Below are positions 1 to 7,431 of a stretch of DNA of 64,000 bases, in pieces (within the stretch, counting starts at the first letter, position 1; every line of letters starts with the position of its first letter). Under the pieces are notes generated by a model. It saw nothing but the letters and a program-made list of their open reading frames with translations. It was not told the DNA's origin and ran no database searches. Location of the stretch: positions 1 to 64,000 of the forward strand of contig NZ_JAKUJZ010000002.1 in NCBI RefSeq assembly GCF_022436675.1, given 5' to 3'. The position numbers were made by a program, and so were the translations under genes. This stretch comes from Rheinheimera hassiensis. Its GTDB lineage: Bacteria > Pseudomonadota > Gammaproteobacteria > Enterobacterales > Alteromonadaceae.

Positions 1-3
1 AGT

Positions 4-80
4 TGCTAACAAATAATAAACAGAAAGGCCGGAGTAGAAACACTGTGCGTTCAACAGGTTTTTCTACAGGCTCGTTAGCT
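4..80 (+). repeat. attC-like recombination site (divergent)
   Basis: Starts with TGCTAAC and ends with GTTAGCT, the two outer simple sites expected of an integron attC. Between them GTAGAAA (about 32-38) can pair with TTTCTAC (about 61-67), giving an imperfect hairpin. It lies directly upstream of the ankyrin lipoprotein, where the attC of a preceding cassette should lie. The site is more degenerate than the others in the array, so confidence is limited. Confidence 0.42.
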
Positions 81-92
81 GTCAGGTATTCC

Positions 93-626
93 ATGAAAAG
101 TACATTTGTAATTTTGGGCTATATCACTTGCGTCCTCTCGTTTGCGGGGTGCGCCAAGACAGATCCGATTGAAATTGCATCACAAAACGATATTGAAGCA
201 GTAAAAGCTTATGTAGACGAAGGATTTGATATAAACATTATCAACTCCAATGGCACGACGATGCTATTAGCAGCAACCATAGAAGGACACTCAGATTTAG
301 TTGAGTATTTGCTTAAAAGTGGTGCAGACCCAAATTTGAGCAATCTTCAAGGCACGAGCCCACTTTTTGGCGCTTCTCTTTCAGGGTTTAATGAAATTGT
401 TACCCGCTTGCTTGCAAATGGTGCCAATCCTAATATTCGGTTGGACGGTATTTACGTAACACCATTGATGATTGCGATTGCAAATAATAGAACAGAAGTG
501 GTTGCTACTTTGCTTCAATATGGAGTTGACCTCACTATAGAAAACTCCGAAGGAAAAACTGCTGCTGAGCTAGTCGAAAACGAGGAAATCCGTGAGCTTT
601 TTAATAAGTTTGCAAGCGGCAGCTAA
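93..626 (+). CDS. Cassette-borne ankyrin-repeat lipoprotein
   Basis: 177-residue protein. I start it at ATG 93 because upstream codons in this frame run through the attC-like site. The N-terminus (MKSTFVILGYITC, then SFAGC) is a lipoprotein signal with a lipobox ending at Cys. The rest is four to five ankyrin repeats of about 33 residues, recognisable from repeated G-x-T-x-L-x-x-A and VxxLLxxGADPN patterns. Ankyrin proteins bind other proteins; no catalytic motif is visible. It is the first cassette gene of the array and its stop codon lies inside the next attC. The role is unknown; an exported binding or inhibitor protein is only a guess. Confidence 0.8.
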   Translation: MKSTFVILGYITCVLSFAGCAKTDPIEIASQNDIEAVKAYVDEGFDINIINSNGTTMLLAATIEGHSDLVEYLLKSGADPNLSNLQGTSPLFGASLSGFNEIVTRLLANGANPNIRLDGIYVTPLMIAIANNRTEVVATLLQYGVDLTIENSEGKTAAELVENEEIRELFNKFASGS

Positions 627-695
627 CAAGGCAAGTCAGCATCGCACCTGCGGTGCTGGACTCGCTAACGCTCGCCGCTGCTTGCGGCGTTATGT
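621..695 (+). repeat. attC site
   Basis: AGCTAAC at 621-627 overlaps the stop codon of the ankyrin gene, and GTTATGT at 689-695 closes the site. Internal arms (GCACC...GGTGC and CGCCGC...GCGGCG) allow a folded stem. The last 39 bases before the core are identical to those of the next attC. Confidence 0.8.
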
Positions 696-935
696 TTTTC
701 AAAAGATAAATTTTAACACTCATCAGCAAATCTTTTTTCTCAACAATCTGCTCGTCATTACTCGTTAATGTTTAAAATCAAGTTTCACTCTCGGCTCGCA
801 CAATTTGTTGCCAGTCATAAAATATAGGGTACGTTTCTAGTGTATTGGTTGCGTGCTCGTGTTGGTTTTTCATTTTAAAAGCGGCTTGTTCGGTGTTGCA
901 CTTCGGGGTAGTATTTCAGCCAATTTAATAAATAA
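696..935. other. ORF-less integron cassette body
   Basis: This 240-base AT-rich segment lies between two attC sites that share their 3' half. Neither strand has a convincing gene; the longest candidates are under 30 codons or read into the following attC. Gene-less cassettes are known in chromosomal integrons and may carry promoters or small RNAs. Nothing here proves either. Confidence 0.6.
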
Positions 936-994
936 ACATAACAAAGCAATGTTGCTGGACTCGCTAACGCTCGCCGCTGCTTGCGGCGTTAGGC
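936..994 (+). repeat. attC site
   Basis: ACATAAC at 936-942 and GTTAGGC at 988-994 bound a short site. Positions 953-991 are identical to 654-692 of the previous attC, so the two sites are close relatives. Confidence 0.75.
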
Positions 995-997
995 CCT

Positions 998-1333
998 ATG
1001 GAGAGTTACTTGTCAGTTATCGAGTGGAAAGAGCCTTGGCGTGCAATTCAGTTCTCTGCTGAGATTCCAGGGGTACAAAAGCAGTTCGAGCAGGAAATTA
1101 CAAGAAAGCATCCCTTATACGGGAGGGGTGGGAAAGTGATTGGCCGTCGCATTGATTGCGACGACGTAGTTGTCGTTCTTGATGACGGAACTTACGTAAA
1201 CGTCCACCTAGTATGGGGCTCTGGCCCTGGCGCCTACCCAGATAAATGGCCATCGTGGTTTGAGTATGGAGCTCGTGAAGGCTTCATAAAAAGTATGGCT
1301 GAAGATGCTTTGGAATACGGTGATGAAGCCTAA
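998..1333 (+). CDS. Conserved hypothetical cassette protein
   Basis: 111 residues, starting at ATG 998 four bases after the attC core and ending with TAA inside the next attC, the usual tight packing of a cassette. The protein is soluble with no signal peptide. The visible signature is a central stretch with HPLYGR, RRIDCDDVVVVLDDG and VHLVWG, followed by WPSWFEYG. I recognise the pattern DCDD-x-LDDG-x-VHLxW as that of a widespread small uncharacterised family often seen in cassettes, but I know of no function. No neighbour hints at a partner. Confidence 0.72.
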   Translation: MESYLSVIEWKEPWRAIQFSAEIPGVQKQFEQEITRKHPLYGRGGKVIGRRIDCDDVVVVLDDGTYVNVHLVWGSGPGAYPDKWPSWFEYGAREGFIKSMAEDALEYGDEA

Positions 1334-1420
1334 CAAACGGCTGTTGTCGCCCCTGCGGGGCTGGGACGGCCTTTCCGCCGCTGCGCGGCTACAAGTCCGC
1401 CCCAAAGCCGGGCGTTATAC
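1328..1420 (+). repeat. attC site
   Basis: GCCTAAC at 1328-1334 overlaps the preceding stop codon and GTTATAC at 1414-1420 is the core site. The halves TTGTCGCCCC/GGGGC and CCGCCGCTGCGCGG provide internal inverted repeats. Confidence 0.8.
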
Positions 1421-1432
1421 GTATTTATACCT

Positions 1433-1771
1433 ATGCCAAATCTGATTAAAACATTAATATTTTTTGTGCTTACAACAGTTTGCTTCAACACCTATTCTGT
1501 TGAAATAATTGGTGATGTTAGCGAGTCGGCCAAGCGAGAGGTATTCAGTGCATTTAAAGGGGGGCTTCCGGTAACTCATTTGGGCCATGTTATAAAGGTA
1601 TACCCTGAACAAACCGGAGCGACAGTTTACAAAATAGAAGGAAAAGAAGGCATTTTCACTATTTACCATTCGCGCCATGAATATGGATATAAGTATTTCA
1701 ATGCGAAATATAGCTGTCCTGAAGGCGAGTGTTTTTTGGTCTTTTATAATGACAGTCAAGTGTTGTATTAA
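1433..1771 (+). CDS. Small secreted protein of unknown function (cassette)
   Basis: 112 residues from ATG 1433, 13 bases after the attC core. Residues 1-22 (MPNLIKTLIFFVLTTVCFNTYS) are a Sec signal peptide with a likely cut after TYS. The mature part, about 90 residues, is rich in aromatic and charged residues and has two cysteines (SCPEGEC) that may form a disulphide. No family is recognised. It is low in GC compared with the catabolic genes, as expected for a cassette. A periplasmic location is the only supported statement. Confidence 0.65.
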   Translation: MPNLIKTLIFFVLTTVCFNTYSVEIIGDVSESAKREVFSAFKGGLPVTHLGHVIKVYPEQTGATVYKIEGKEGIFTIYHSRHEYGYKYFNAKYSCPEGECFLVFYNDSQVLY

Positions 1772-1780
1772 CTTCAATAC

Positions 1781-1865
1781 GTATAACAAGTTGCTTAATT
1801 TTGTTCCGGCCACAAAAAGCGCGGCCTCCACTGGACTGCGGCAGCCAATTAGCAAAGCGTTATGT
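1781..1865 (+). repeat. attC site
   Basis: GTATAAC at 1781-1787 and GTTATGT at 1859-1865 form the outer pair. The middle carries GGCC/GGCC and TGGACTGCGGCAGCCA pairings. It separates two small secreted-protein cassettes. Confidence 0.75.
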
Positions 1866-1871
1866 AGCCTT

Positions 1872-2201
1872 ATGAAATCATTGATATTTGCTAGCTCAGT
1901 TTTGTTTTCACTCATTTGTTTAGCAAGTGAAGTGGAATTTTCGATAAGCAGCAATGAGCAAGGTAGCGTTCATTTAGTTACCGTATATGGTTCTTCGCAA
2001 TCAGGCGCAGAACTTTTAAATACGTGGCATGATAAAGCCGAAAGTCTATGCCCTGGCGGTATTAGTAAAATAGAACCAAATAGCCGACCGATAGTCAGGG
2101 ATAAAGCCTGTAGCGATGCCATTGAAGTCAAAGATGGTAAACAGCAATGTGAAGAGATTCGGGCAAATGTATTTGGCAAGGTTATCTGTAATGCTACATA
2201 A
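1872..2201 (+). CDS. Small secreted cysteine-containing protein (cassette)
   Basis: 109 residues when started at ATG 1872, seven bases after the attC core. Longer in-frame versions run back through the attC and are rejected. Residues 1-19 (MKSLIFASSVLFSLICLAS) form a signal peptide. The mature part contains four cysteines (SLCPGG, KACSD, QQCEE, VICNA), consistent with two disulphides in the periplasm. No family is recognised. The stop codon TAA overlaps the following attC. Confidence 0.65.
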   Translation: MKSLIFASSVLFSLICLASEVEFSISSNEQGSVHLVTVYGSSQSGAELLNTWHDKAESLCPGGISKIEPNSRPIVRDKACSDAIEVKDGKQQCEEIRANVFGKVICNAT

Positions 2202-2279
2202 CAAGGCGCTGTTGTCGCCACTGTCGTGGCTGGGACGGCTTACGCTGCGCTCCAGCCGCCCCAAAGCTTTGCGTTAGGC
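2196..2279 (+). repeat. attC site
   Basis: ACATAAC at 2196-2202 and GTTAGGC at 2273-2279. The interior (TTGTCGCCACTG...GTGGC and GGACGGC...GCCGCCCC) resembles the site at 1328-1420. Confidence 0.8.
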
Positions 2280-2338
2280 ACTGTCGTTTAGTGCGGCAAG
2301 TCAATCAATAGTTAACTTTCGTAATTTCAAGGTGATCA

Positions 2339-2809
2339 ATGACATCGTCACTAAATTTTGAGGTCTATCGTTCAGACCACGTAGGCATTTCAGTGCCGTC
2401 TCTCGACGACGCCATACTGTTTTGGACCGAAGCCCTGGGCGCTGAACTTATCCGCACCGGTGAAATGGCTGGCGACTTCCTGACGCAGGTGACCGGCGCC
2501 AAGAATTCAACCGTAAAAATGGCAATAGTTGAGCTCGCTGGCCAACAAATCGAATTGCTAGAGTACGACGATGTTACAAAGCGCACGGAGGCTCCCTCCA
2601 GGCCTTACAGTGCCGGGATACTTCACTTGGCCATTCAAGTAAGCAACATTGAGGCAGTGATCGAAAAGGTCGGTTATTATGGCTGGAAAGCTCAAGGTCG
2701 ACCCCAGAAGATCGAAGAAGGCTCGCGTGCTGGTACTCGTGTGATGTATATCGTAGGTCCGTCAGGAACAGCACTTGAACTCATGCAACCGCCGTCCTTG
2801 GATAAATGA
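2339..2809 (+). CDS. VOC/glyoxalase-like protein (cassette)
   Basis: 156 residues of the vicinal oxygen chelate fold. The N-terminal half opens with the typical DHVGISVPSLDDAILFWTEALG. The second half has HLAIQVSNIEAVIEKV and ends VMYIVGPSGTALELMQ. Candidate metal ligands are the His of DHVGIS, the Glu of QIELLEY, the His of LHLAIQ and the Glu of ALELMQ, the usual H/E/H/E layout. Members include lyases, dioxygenases, epimerases and antibiotic-binding proteins, and the substrate cannot be told here. An AAGGTG ribosome site lies a few bases upstream of ATG 2339. It sits about 60 bases beyond the attC core. Confidence 0.85.
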   Translation: MTSSLNFEVYRSDHVGISVPSLDDAILFWTEALGAELIRTGEMAGDFLTQVTGAKNSTVKMAIVELAGQQIELLEYDDVTKRTEAPSRPYSAGILHLAIQVSNIEAVIEKVGYYGWKAQGRPQKIEEGSRAGTRVMYIVGPSGTALELMQPPSLDK

Positions 2810-2875
2810 TTCTATTTTCGGGCATGTTTCACAACTTCATGACGACTCAAACAGTTTACTGAGGTTGCCTTGGGT

Positions 2876-2977
2876 GCCCGACAAATCGCTGCAGTTGACT
2901 GCCCAAAGCGCTCCGCGCTTCGGCTTCCCTCCGCTGCCTTCGGCTGCTCCGGCGGCAACTGAGCCAAGGCGTTAGGC
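2876..2977 (+). repeat. attC site (degenerate 5' end)
   Basis: GCCCGAC at 2876-2882 departs from the usual YYYAAC form, but GTTAGGC at 2971-2977 is standard. Between them GCGCTCCGCGC, CTCCGCTGCCTTCGG and GTTG...CAAC pairings give a long hairpin. Confidence 0.7.
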
Positions 2978-2993
2978 CGCAAGGGAAAAGTTC

Positions 2994-3173
2994 ATGACGC
3001 TTGAGAGGAAGCAAAACGGGCCACTGAGCTGCTAAGTGGAAAAATGGTCGAGACTGTCTGGCCCCACCAACCAGGCGAGGTAGGGATCCGATTCAAGGAT
3101 GGCAGCCGGCCTCTTCGTAGACATCAACGGCAATGCCCTCGAGCTTTCGATTACCAGCTCCACCGATGAATAA
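2994..3173 (+). pseudogene. Frameshifted cassette gene
   Basis: ATG 2994 opens a frame (MTLERKQ) that stops after 13 codons. A different frame from 3008 reads EAKRATELLSGKMVETVW and then VGIRFKDGS. A third frame from 3111 reads LFVDINGNALELSIT and ends at TAA 3173. Joined, these make one plausible protein of about 59 residues whose tail (IRFKDGS-RLFVD-LELSIT) I recognise as a small conserved hypothetical family. Two shifts are needed: one near 3006, and one extra base within 3104-3110. The gene is therefore broken unless the sequence has errors. An attC follows at 3207. Confidence 0.65.
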
Positions 3174-3206
3174 AGAATCGCAGCTAGTGGGATTTCCTTG
3201 CTCGCG

Positions 3207-3282
3207 GCCTAACAAATATGAGCGCTCCCAGAGTAATAGATAAACCGCTGTTCTGGCCGCGCTAGCGGCCAGTCAGTTATCC
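3207..3282 (+). repeat. attC-like site, likely end of array
   Basis: GCCTAAC at 3207-3213 is a good outer site; GTTATCC at 3276-3282 is a weaker core. Inside is a perfect inverted repeat, CTGGCCGC and GCGGCCAG, within 3253-3272. After it come ordinary chromosomal genes on the other strand, so this is probably the last cassette boundary. Confidence 0.6.
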
Positions 3283-3332
3283 ATCAGCAAGATAGACTGC
3301 TTTATCTGTCATCATGGTTAGCTGACGATTTA

Positions 3333-3695
3333 TCAGCGGGTTAACTTGTATTTTCCAATCGGAGTAGCAACTTCTAAACTATGAGCTGCTTCACTGAGTA
3401 TCTGCCAGGTAATTTGCTCATCATCCGCAGTTAACGTAAGCACCTTGTCTTGCCTGGTATAGGGGTACTGTCGGTTGCCAAAGCCCTTAATAACCTCTGT
3501 TATGGTATCCGCATTGATATCAACAAAGTTGCCGGCTTCCAGTTGATTGACACTGCCATCATCATAAACCACTTCTGTCATCACCCAGCGGCCGAAAATA
3601 TCATCACTCTCGCTGGCATTGCTGCAAGAGGACGTGACGAAAGCGAATAGGGTTAGTGCAACTATATTCTTTATTTGTGCCATAGATTTATACAT
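3333..3695 (-). CDS. Small lipoprotein, lipocalin-like
   Basis: 120 residues from ATG 3695, or 116 from the next Met (MAQIK) at 3683. Residues up to VTSSC are a lipoprotein signal ending in a lipobox Cys. The mature part starts SNASESDDIFGRWVM, and the pattern G-x-W followed by alternating short strands (DDGSVNQLEAGNFVDI, YTRQDKVLTLTADDEQITWQIL) resembles the lipocalin-like domains of small outer-membrane lipoproteins. The fold is inferred; no specific family is claimed. It faces the end of the cassette array and has no operon partner. Confidence 0.72.
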   Translation of the reverse strand: MYKSMAQIKNIVALTLFAFVTSSCSNASESDDIFGRWVMTEVVYDDGSVNQLEAGNFVDINADTITEVIKGFGNRQYPYTRQDKVLTLTADDEQITWQILSEAAHSLEVATPIGKYKLTR

Positions 3696-3880
3696 AACCT
3701 GCCGTAGTAAGGACGCTTTGCTGCCACTTTAGTGTTAGCAAAAATTATTGAAATCATATATATAAATTATCTATTTATAAACAAATAATTATCAATTTGG
3801 TTTGTCACTGGTGATTGGGTTGTAAACATACAGCGGCACGCTAACTTGAATTTTATACTCCTTTGGCGTATGGTGCGCTT

Positions 3881-4198
3881 ATGCTGACAATTATTGAATC
3901 ACCGCTATTTACCAAGTTGTGGCCTGATTATTGGACTGAAGAAGAACGAGCCGAATTTGCCGCTTTTTTAGCTGCCACCCCTGAAGCGGGTGACGTGGTG
4001 CCGGGCTCCGGCGGTTGCAGGAAGATCCGCTGGTCGCGCTCAGGAGCCGGAAAACGCGCCGGAGTCAGAGTGATTTACACGACTCAACTTAAAAGCGGGG
4101 CTTTGGTGTTGTTAGTTATTTACGCCAAGAGTGCGCTGGAGAATATCCCTGCTCACTTGCTGAAACAAATAGCACAGGAGATGGGTAATGCCGATTGA
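3881..4198 (+). CDS. RelE/HigB-like toxin
   Basis: 105 residues from ATG 3881; an upstream TTG at 3863 is possible but less likely. The core RKIRWSRSGAGKRAGVRVIYTTQ, then LVLLVIYAKSALENIP, is typical of RelE/HigB-type mRNA interferases: a basic beta strand followed by Y-x-K near the C-terminus. The partner antitoxin starts inside the 3' end of this gene (11-base overlap), so the two are translationally coupled with the toxin first, as in higBA-type and nadS-associated pairs. Such toxins cleave mRNA on the ribosome. The substrate is not shown here. Confidence 0.82.
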   Translation: MLTIIESPLFTKLWPDYWTEEERAEFAAFLAATPEAGDVVPGSGGCRKIRWSRSGAGKRAGVRVIYTTQLKSGALVLLVIYAKSALENIPAHLLKQIAQEMGNAD

Positions 4199-4496
4199 TG
4201 AAAAAGAGCTGCTGAAAAGAGATGCTGGCCGCAACATTGGCGAAGAACTGCTACTGGCGATCCGTGATGTTAAGGCTGGCAGAGTCGGCCAAAGCTATGC
4301 TGTTGAGCCCAACGAGATTATTGCTACGCGGTTAAAGTGTGGCTTGTCACAAACGCAATTTGCTAAGGCATTGCATATTTCACCACGCACATTACAGCAG
4401 TGGGAGCAGGGCCGGCGTCAGCCATCAGGCGCAGCTGAAACTTTGCTGAAAATTGTGTCGAAATACCCGCAAATACTAGAAGAAGTAATGGCTTAA
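4188..4496 (+). CDS. XRE-family antitoxin (HigA/NadS-like)
   Basis: 102 residues. An N-terminal linker (ELLLAIRDVKAGRVGQSY) is followed by a helix-turn-helix at about 45-95: IATRLKCGLSQTQFAKALHISPRTLQQWEQGRRQPSGAA. The motif SQTQFA...SPRTLQQWEQGRR is the hallmark of the NadS/HigA antitoxin group. It would neutralise the toxin encoded just upstream and repress the pair's promoter in the AT-rich gap 3700-3860. The pair lies beside the cassette array but has no attC of its own. Confidence 0.85.
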   Translation: MPIDEKELLKRDAGRNIGEELLLAIRDVKAGRVGQSYAVEPNEIIATRLKCGLSQTQFAKALHISPRTLQQWEQGRRQPSGAAETLLKIVSKYPQILEEVMA

Positions 4497-4531
4497 AATG
4501 TGGCCGGGCAAACAAGCTTGCTGATGCTCAG

Positions 4532-4675
4532 CTAAACAGCATAACTATTTATTAAGTGGCGCATTTCTTCTGTTATCCACTCAGTGATTTCACTGCTCGG
4601 GCTGTCGAGGCGTTTTACTATGCCTATTTCAATTAATATATCGCTTAAAAAGCCCGTTTTACGGCTGTTATTTTC
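4532..4675 (-). pseudogene. Duplicated 3' fragment of a LysR gene
   Basis: Reading the minus strand gives FLSDILIEIGIVKRLDSPSS, then EITEWITEEMRHLIN. This is almost the same as the C-terminus of the complete LysR regulator at 6413-7297, where the corresponding residues end MRHLINNRAV. DNA similarity runs from about 4548 to 4675 against 6427 to 6554 and is roughly nine in ten by eye. There is no start and no DNA-binding domain, so it is a remnant. The two copies are direct repeats flanking the LytTR and cytochrome b561 genes. Confidence 0.85.
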
Positions 4676-4818
4676 TTGTAGAGCTAGAGTGGGTAACGGC
4701 AGAAGTGAGGGACCGATCATTACCTATATCCAAGGCGCAGCAAAAACGCTGAGATCGGTATTGTCGTCTCCGTTGAGGCAATTTAAACTCTTCACCTTAA
4801 GTTGCTATGGAGCTATAC

Positions 4819-5691
4819 ATGTTAGCGATTCGAACTACAAATGCAGTACCTGGTTTATCGGTGCACAGGGATATAGTTTTGTCGTTTTTTGGCTGGGCAG
4901 TATTTCTGACGGCCGCGACTTTGTATTGTATTTTGTATAATCAGTTTGTCGCTGTATCAACAGATACCTTCGTTCATTCCTTTATCTGGGGATTCAGAGA
5001 ATACGCGCCATGGCTAGTTATTACTCCGGTATTGATGATGCAGTTGCGGCGAATACATCAATGCAACAACTCAAACTTTGTTCTTCGCTACGCTGGGCTT
5101 GTTATTTTAATGCTTAGCGCAGCCTTGATTACGCGCGTTGGTGTGGAGATGTACTTTAATTCTGAGTTTGGCTTTGTTGCCGGAGTTGTGGATTTTTTTC
5201 CAATCCAACTTAGCGTGTTAGCATTTTTGGTGATCATCTGGGAATGGTGTTTAGCTCCTGTCAAAGTTGAGAATAGCCAGCAGCTTCCAGCGCCATCAGT
5301 AGATGAGCAAGGTGCGCTAGAATTTTCAGCAGCTGTCGACAGGCCCAAAAGCCACAATGTGTTGGTGATCAAAGGCAATGGAGAGCGCTTGATCCGATGG
5401 GATTCTGTCGAAGTGATTTGTGCTGCAGGGAACTACATCGAACTTTATTGTGCAGATGAGAAATACCTTTTGCGAGCATCGATGAAGCAGCTCGAACAGG
5501 ATTTGCCAACGGGATGCTTTGTGCGTATTCACCGCTCTTACATAGTAAATATTGCAGCAATAGATCGCATCATTACACAAGCAGCTGGCAATGGTGTTGT
5601 CGTTTTACGCAATGCGCAGCAACTGCCCTTAAGCAAAAGCTACAAACAAGCTCTGAAAGCTTATAAGTTTGCCACGTCGCAATCTGCATAA
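4819..5691 (+). CDS. LytTR-family membrane-bound transcriptional regulator
   Basis: 290 residues from ATG 4819, chosen over ATG 4807 because GGAG at 4809-4812 is well placed for it. Four hydrophobic segments fill residues 15-145 (for example VLSFFGWAVFLTAATLYCILY and YAGLVILMLSAALI). A linker follows, then a C-terminal LytTR DNA-binding domain of about 100 residues beginning HNVLVIKGNGERLIRWDSV. The signature CFVRIHRSYIVNIAAIDRI is clear. There is no receiver domain, so the membrane part probably senses the signal directly. The downstream cytochrome b561 gene is the likely target or partner (inference). Confidence 0.88.
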   Translation: MLAIRTTNAVPGLSVHRDIVLSFFGWAVFLTAATLYCILYNQFVAVSTDTFVHSFIWGFREYAPWLVITPVLMMQLRRIHQCNNSNFVLRYAGLVILMLSAALITRVGVEMYFNSEFGFVAGVVDFFPIQLSVLAFLVIIWEWCLAPVKVENSQQLPAPSVDEQGALEFSAAVDRPKSHNVLVIKGNGERLIRWDSVEVICAAGNYIELYCADEKYLLRASMKQLEQDLPTGCFVRIHRSYIVNIAAIDRIITQAAGNGVVVLRNAQQLPLSKSYKQALKAYKFATSQSA

Positions 5692-5800
5692 TTCCATTAA
5701 TCCCTTAAATCGGATACTCACACCATAAAGACTGTTTTTGTGGTCCATTCAGGCTGAAATGAGCTCTACGTCTTACATTGATAACGCAGAGGTATTGCTT

Positions 5801-6349
5801 ATGGACACACAAAGTCATCTTGGTTTAACCAGTCGTAGCCTGCACTGGAGCATTGCTATTGGTTTTATTGCACTTAGCCTGATTGGTATTTATATGGCGA
5901 ATACGGAAACGTTTTCGCTTTATCCGATACATAAATCGACAGGTATCATTCTTTTTGTCGTCATCCTGTTAAGGGTGTGCTGGAGATTAAAACAGGGCTG
6001 GCCAGCACCTGTAGGGCAGTACCAGAAAATTGAACAGTTGTTGGCGAAACTAACTCACTGGATTTTGCTGCTGGGCACCCTGGCTATGCCAATTACCGGC
6101 ATGCTTTATTCAGGAATGAGCGGGCATGGTTTCGGTATCTTTGGCTTGACGCTTGTTAAAAGCAACGACGACCCTGAGCAGCCGGGAGAAGTGATCCCTT
6201 ATAATGAATTGCTGTCGGCAATAGGTGAGCAAAGCCATGAAATTATAGGATACGCCTTAGTTGTTGCTATTGTTTTGCATATTGTGGGCGCATGCAAACA
6301 TCACTTGCTTGATAAAGACCGCACATTACTGCGTATGCTGGGTAAGTAA
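5801..6349 (+). CDS. Cytochrome b561-type membrane protein
   Basis: 182 residues from ATG 5801, which has AGAGG eight bases upstream; an earlier in-frame Met lacks this. Four transmembrane helices carry the expected histidines: SLHWSIA in helix 1, PIHKSTG before helix 2, LTHWILL in helix 3, and QSHEIIGYALVVAIVLHIVG with a trailing KHHLL in helix 4. This is the YodB/CybB group, which binds two b haems and moves electrons between membrane quinones and periplasmic acceptors such as superoxide. It lies 109 bases downstream of the LytTR gene. Confidence 0.87.
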   Translation: MDTQSHLGLTSRSLHWSIAIGFIALSLIGIYMANTETFSLYPIHKSTGIILFVVILLRVCWRLKQGWPAPVGQYQKIEQLLAKLTHWILLLGTLAMPITGMLYSGMSGHGFGIFGLTLVKSNDDPEQPGEVIPYNELLSAIGEQSHEIIGYALVVAIVLHIVGACKHHLLDKDRTLLRMLGK

Positions 6350-6412
6350 CTCTTTTACCACTAACTCTCACTCGTATGATACCGGGGCTGACGGTACTGG
6401 CACTATGCATAG

Positions 6413-7297
6413 TTAAACCGCCCGGTTGTTGATTAAATGGCGCATTTTTTCTGTTATCCATTCTGTGATTTCACTGCTTGGGCTGTCGAGACGTTTTACT
6501 ATGCCTATTTCAACTAATATATCGCTTAAAAAGTCGGTTTTTACCGCTGTTATTTGATCAACAAACCACTGTGCCCCGGCGATATGCTCCGGCACTATTG
6601 CCCAGCCCTGATTTTGGGTTACCAGCTCACAAATTAAATAGTAACTGTCTAAATCCCAGTGGTTTGGGCTTAAGGCATTTTCGCGGTTCTCGCCGGAACG
6701 GTTACACAGCACAAACTGCCGGTACTGCTGCAGTTGCGCCAGACTTAATACACCGGCATTGGCCAGCGGGTGCTTGTTACCGACAATCAGTATTTTTTTA
6801 AAATGCCCTAAAGACTGCAAGGTTAACTCTGCCGGCAGAGCGCTGTTGCTGAGCATAAAACCAATGTCGGCTTTTTGCCTGGCAATGGCCATGGCAATGT
6901 CGTCTTGTGAGCCATTGGTAATAACCAAATGGGTATTTGGAAATAAATCGCCGACGTGAGAAAAAATAGAGTGAATGGTCTCCAGCGGTAAGGCTTCATC
7001 TATCGCAATACGCAGCGAAATGGGCTCTTTGCTGGCCGCCGCCAACGCTCTTGAATTCAGGCGCAGGCATTGGTTAAGCACTGCCCGTGCTTCGGGCAGC
7101 ATTTCTTTACCCAGCGCGGTTAGGGCCGGGAATTTCGAACTGCGGTCAAATAACTCAAAACCTAAATCAAGTTCTAAATTAGCAATGGCACTGCTGATTC
7201 GTGATTGCGCTTTATGCAACTGTCTGGCCGCTGCGGAAAAAGAACCCAGCTCGGCAGCGGTAACAAAGGCCAGTAATTGATCTAAGGTCCAGTTCAT
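6413..7297 (-). CDS. LysR-family transcriptional regulator
   Basis: 294 residues. The N-terminal winged helix-turn-helix starts WTLDQLLAFVTAAELGSFSAAARQLHKAQSRISSAIANLE, with the LysR pattern SFSAAARxLHxxQSxxSxxI. The effector-binding domain fills the rest. It is divergent from the MATE efflux gene, with a 134-base gap between the starts, the classic arrangement of a LysR activator and its target. The last 43 or so codons are duplicated at 4532-4675. Confidence 0.92.
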   Translation of the reverse strand: MNWTLDQLLAFVTAAELGSFSAAARQLHKAQSRISSAIANLELDLGFELFDRSSKFPALTALGKEMLPEARAVLNQCLRLNSRALAAASKEPISLRIAIDEALPLETIHSIFSHVGDLFPNTHLVITNGSQDDIAMAIARQKADIGFMLSNSALPAELTLQSLGHFKKILIVGNKHPLANAGVLSLAQLQQYRQFVLCNRSGENRENALSPNHWDLDSYYLICELVTQNQGWAIVPEHIAGAQWFVDQITAVKTDFLSDILVEIGIVKRLDSPSSEITEWITEKMRHLINNRAV

Positions 7298-7431
7298 TGC
7301 TATCTCCTTAAGCTGCGCGGTTAACAGCCGTTGCCTGGCTTAAACCTATCCGTAAATCAGATGGTAGCTAACTTTAATGTATCTTATTTTTATATATCAT
7401 GCCGGTGTTTTCACACTATGGGTATCAGATC

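Noticed and set aside
853-1062. 69-residue reading frame across an attC
   Set aside because: It runs through the attC at 936-994 and into the next cassette gene in another frame; a chance frame.
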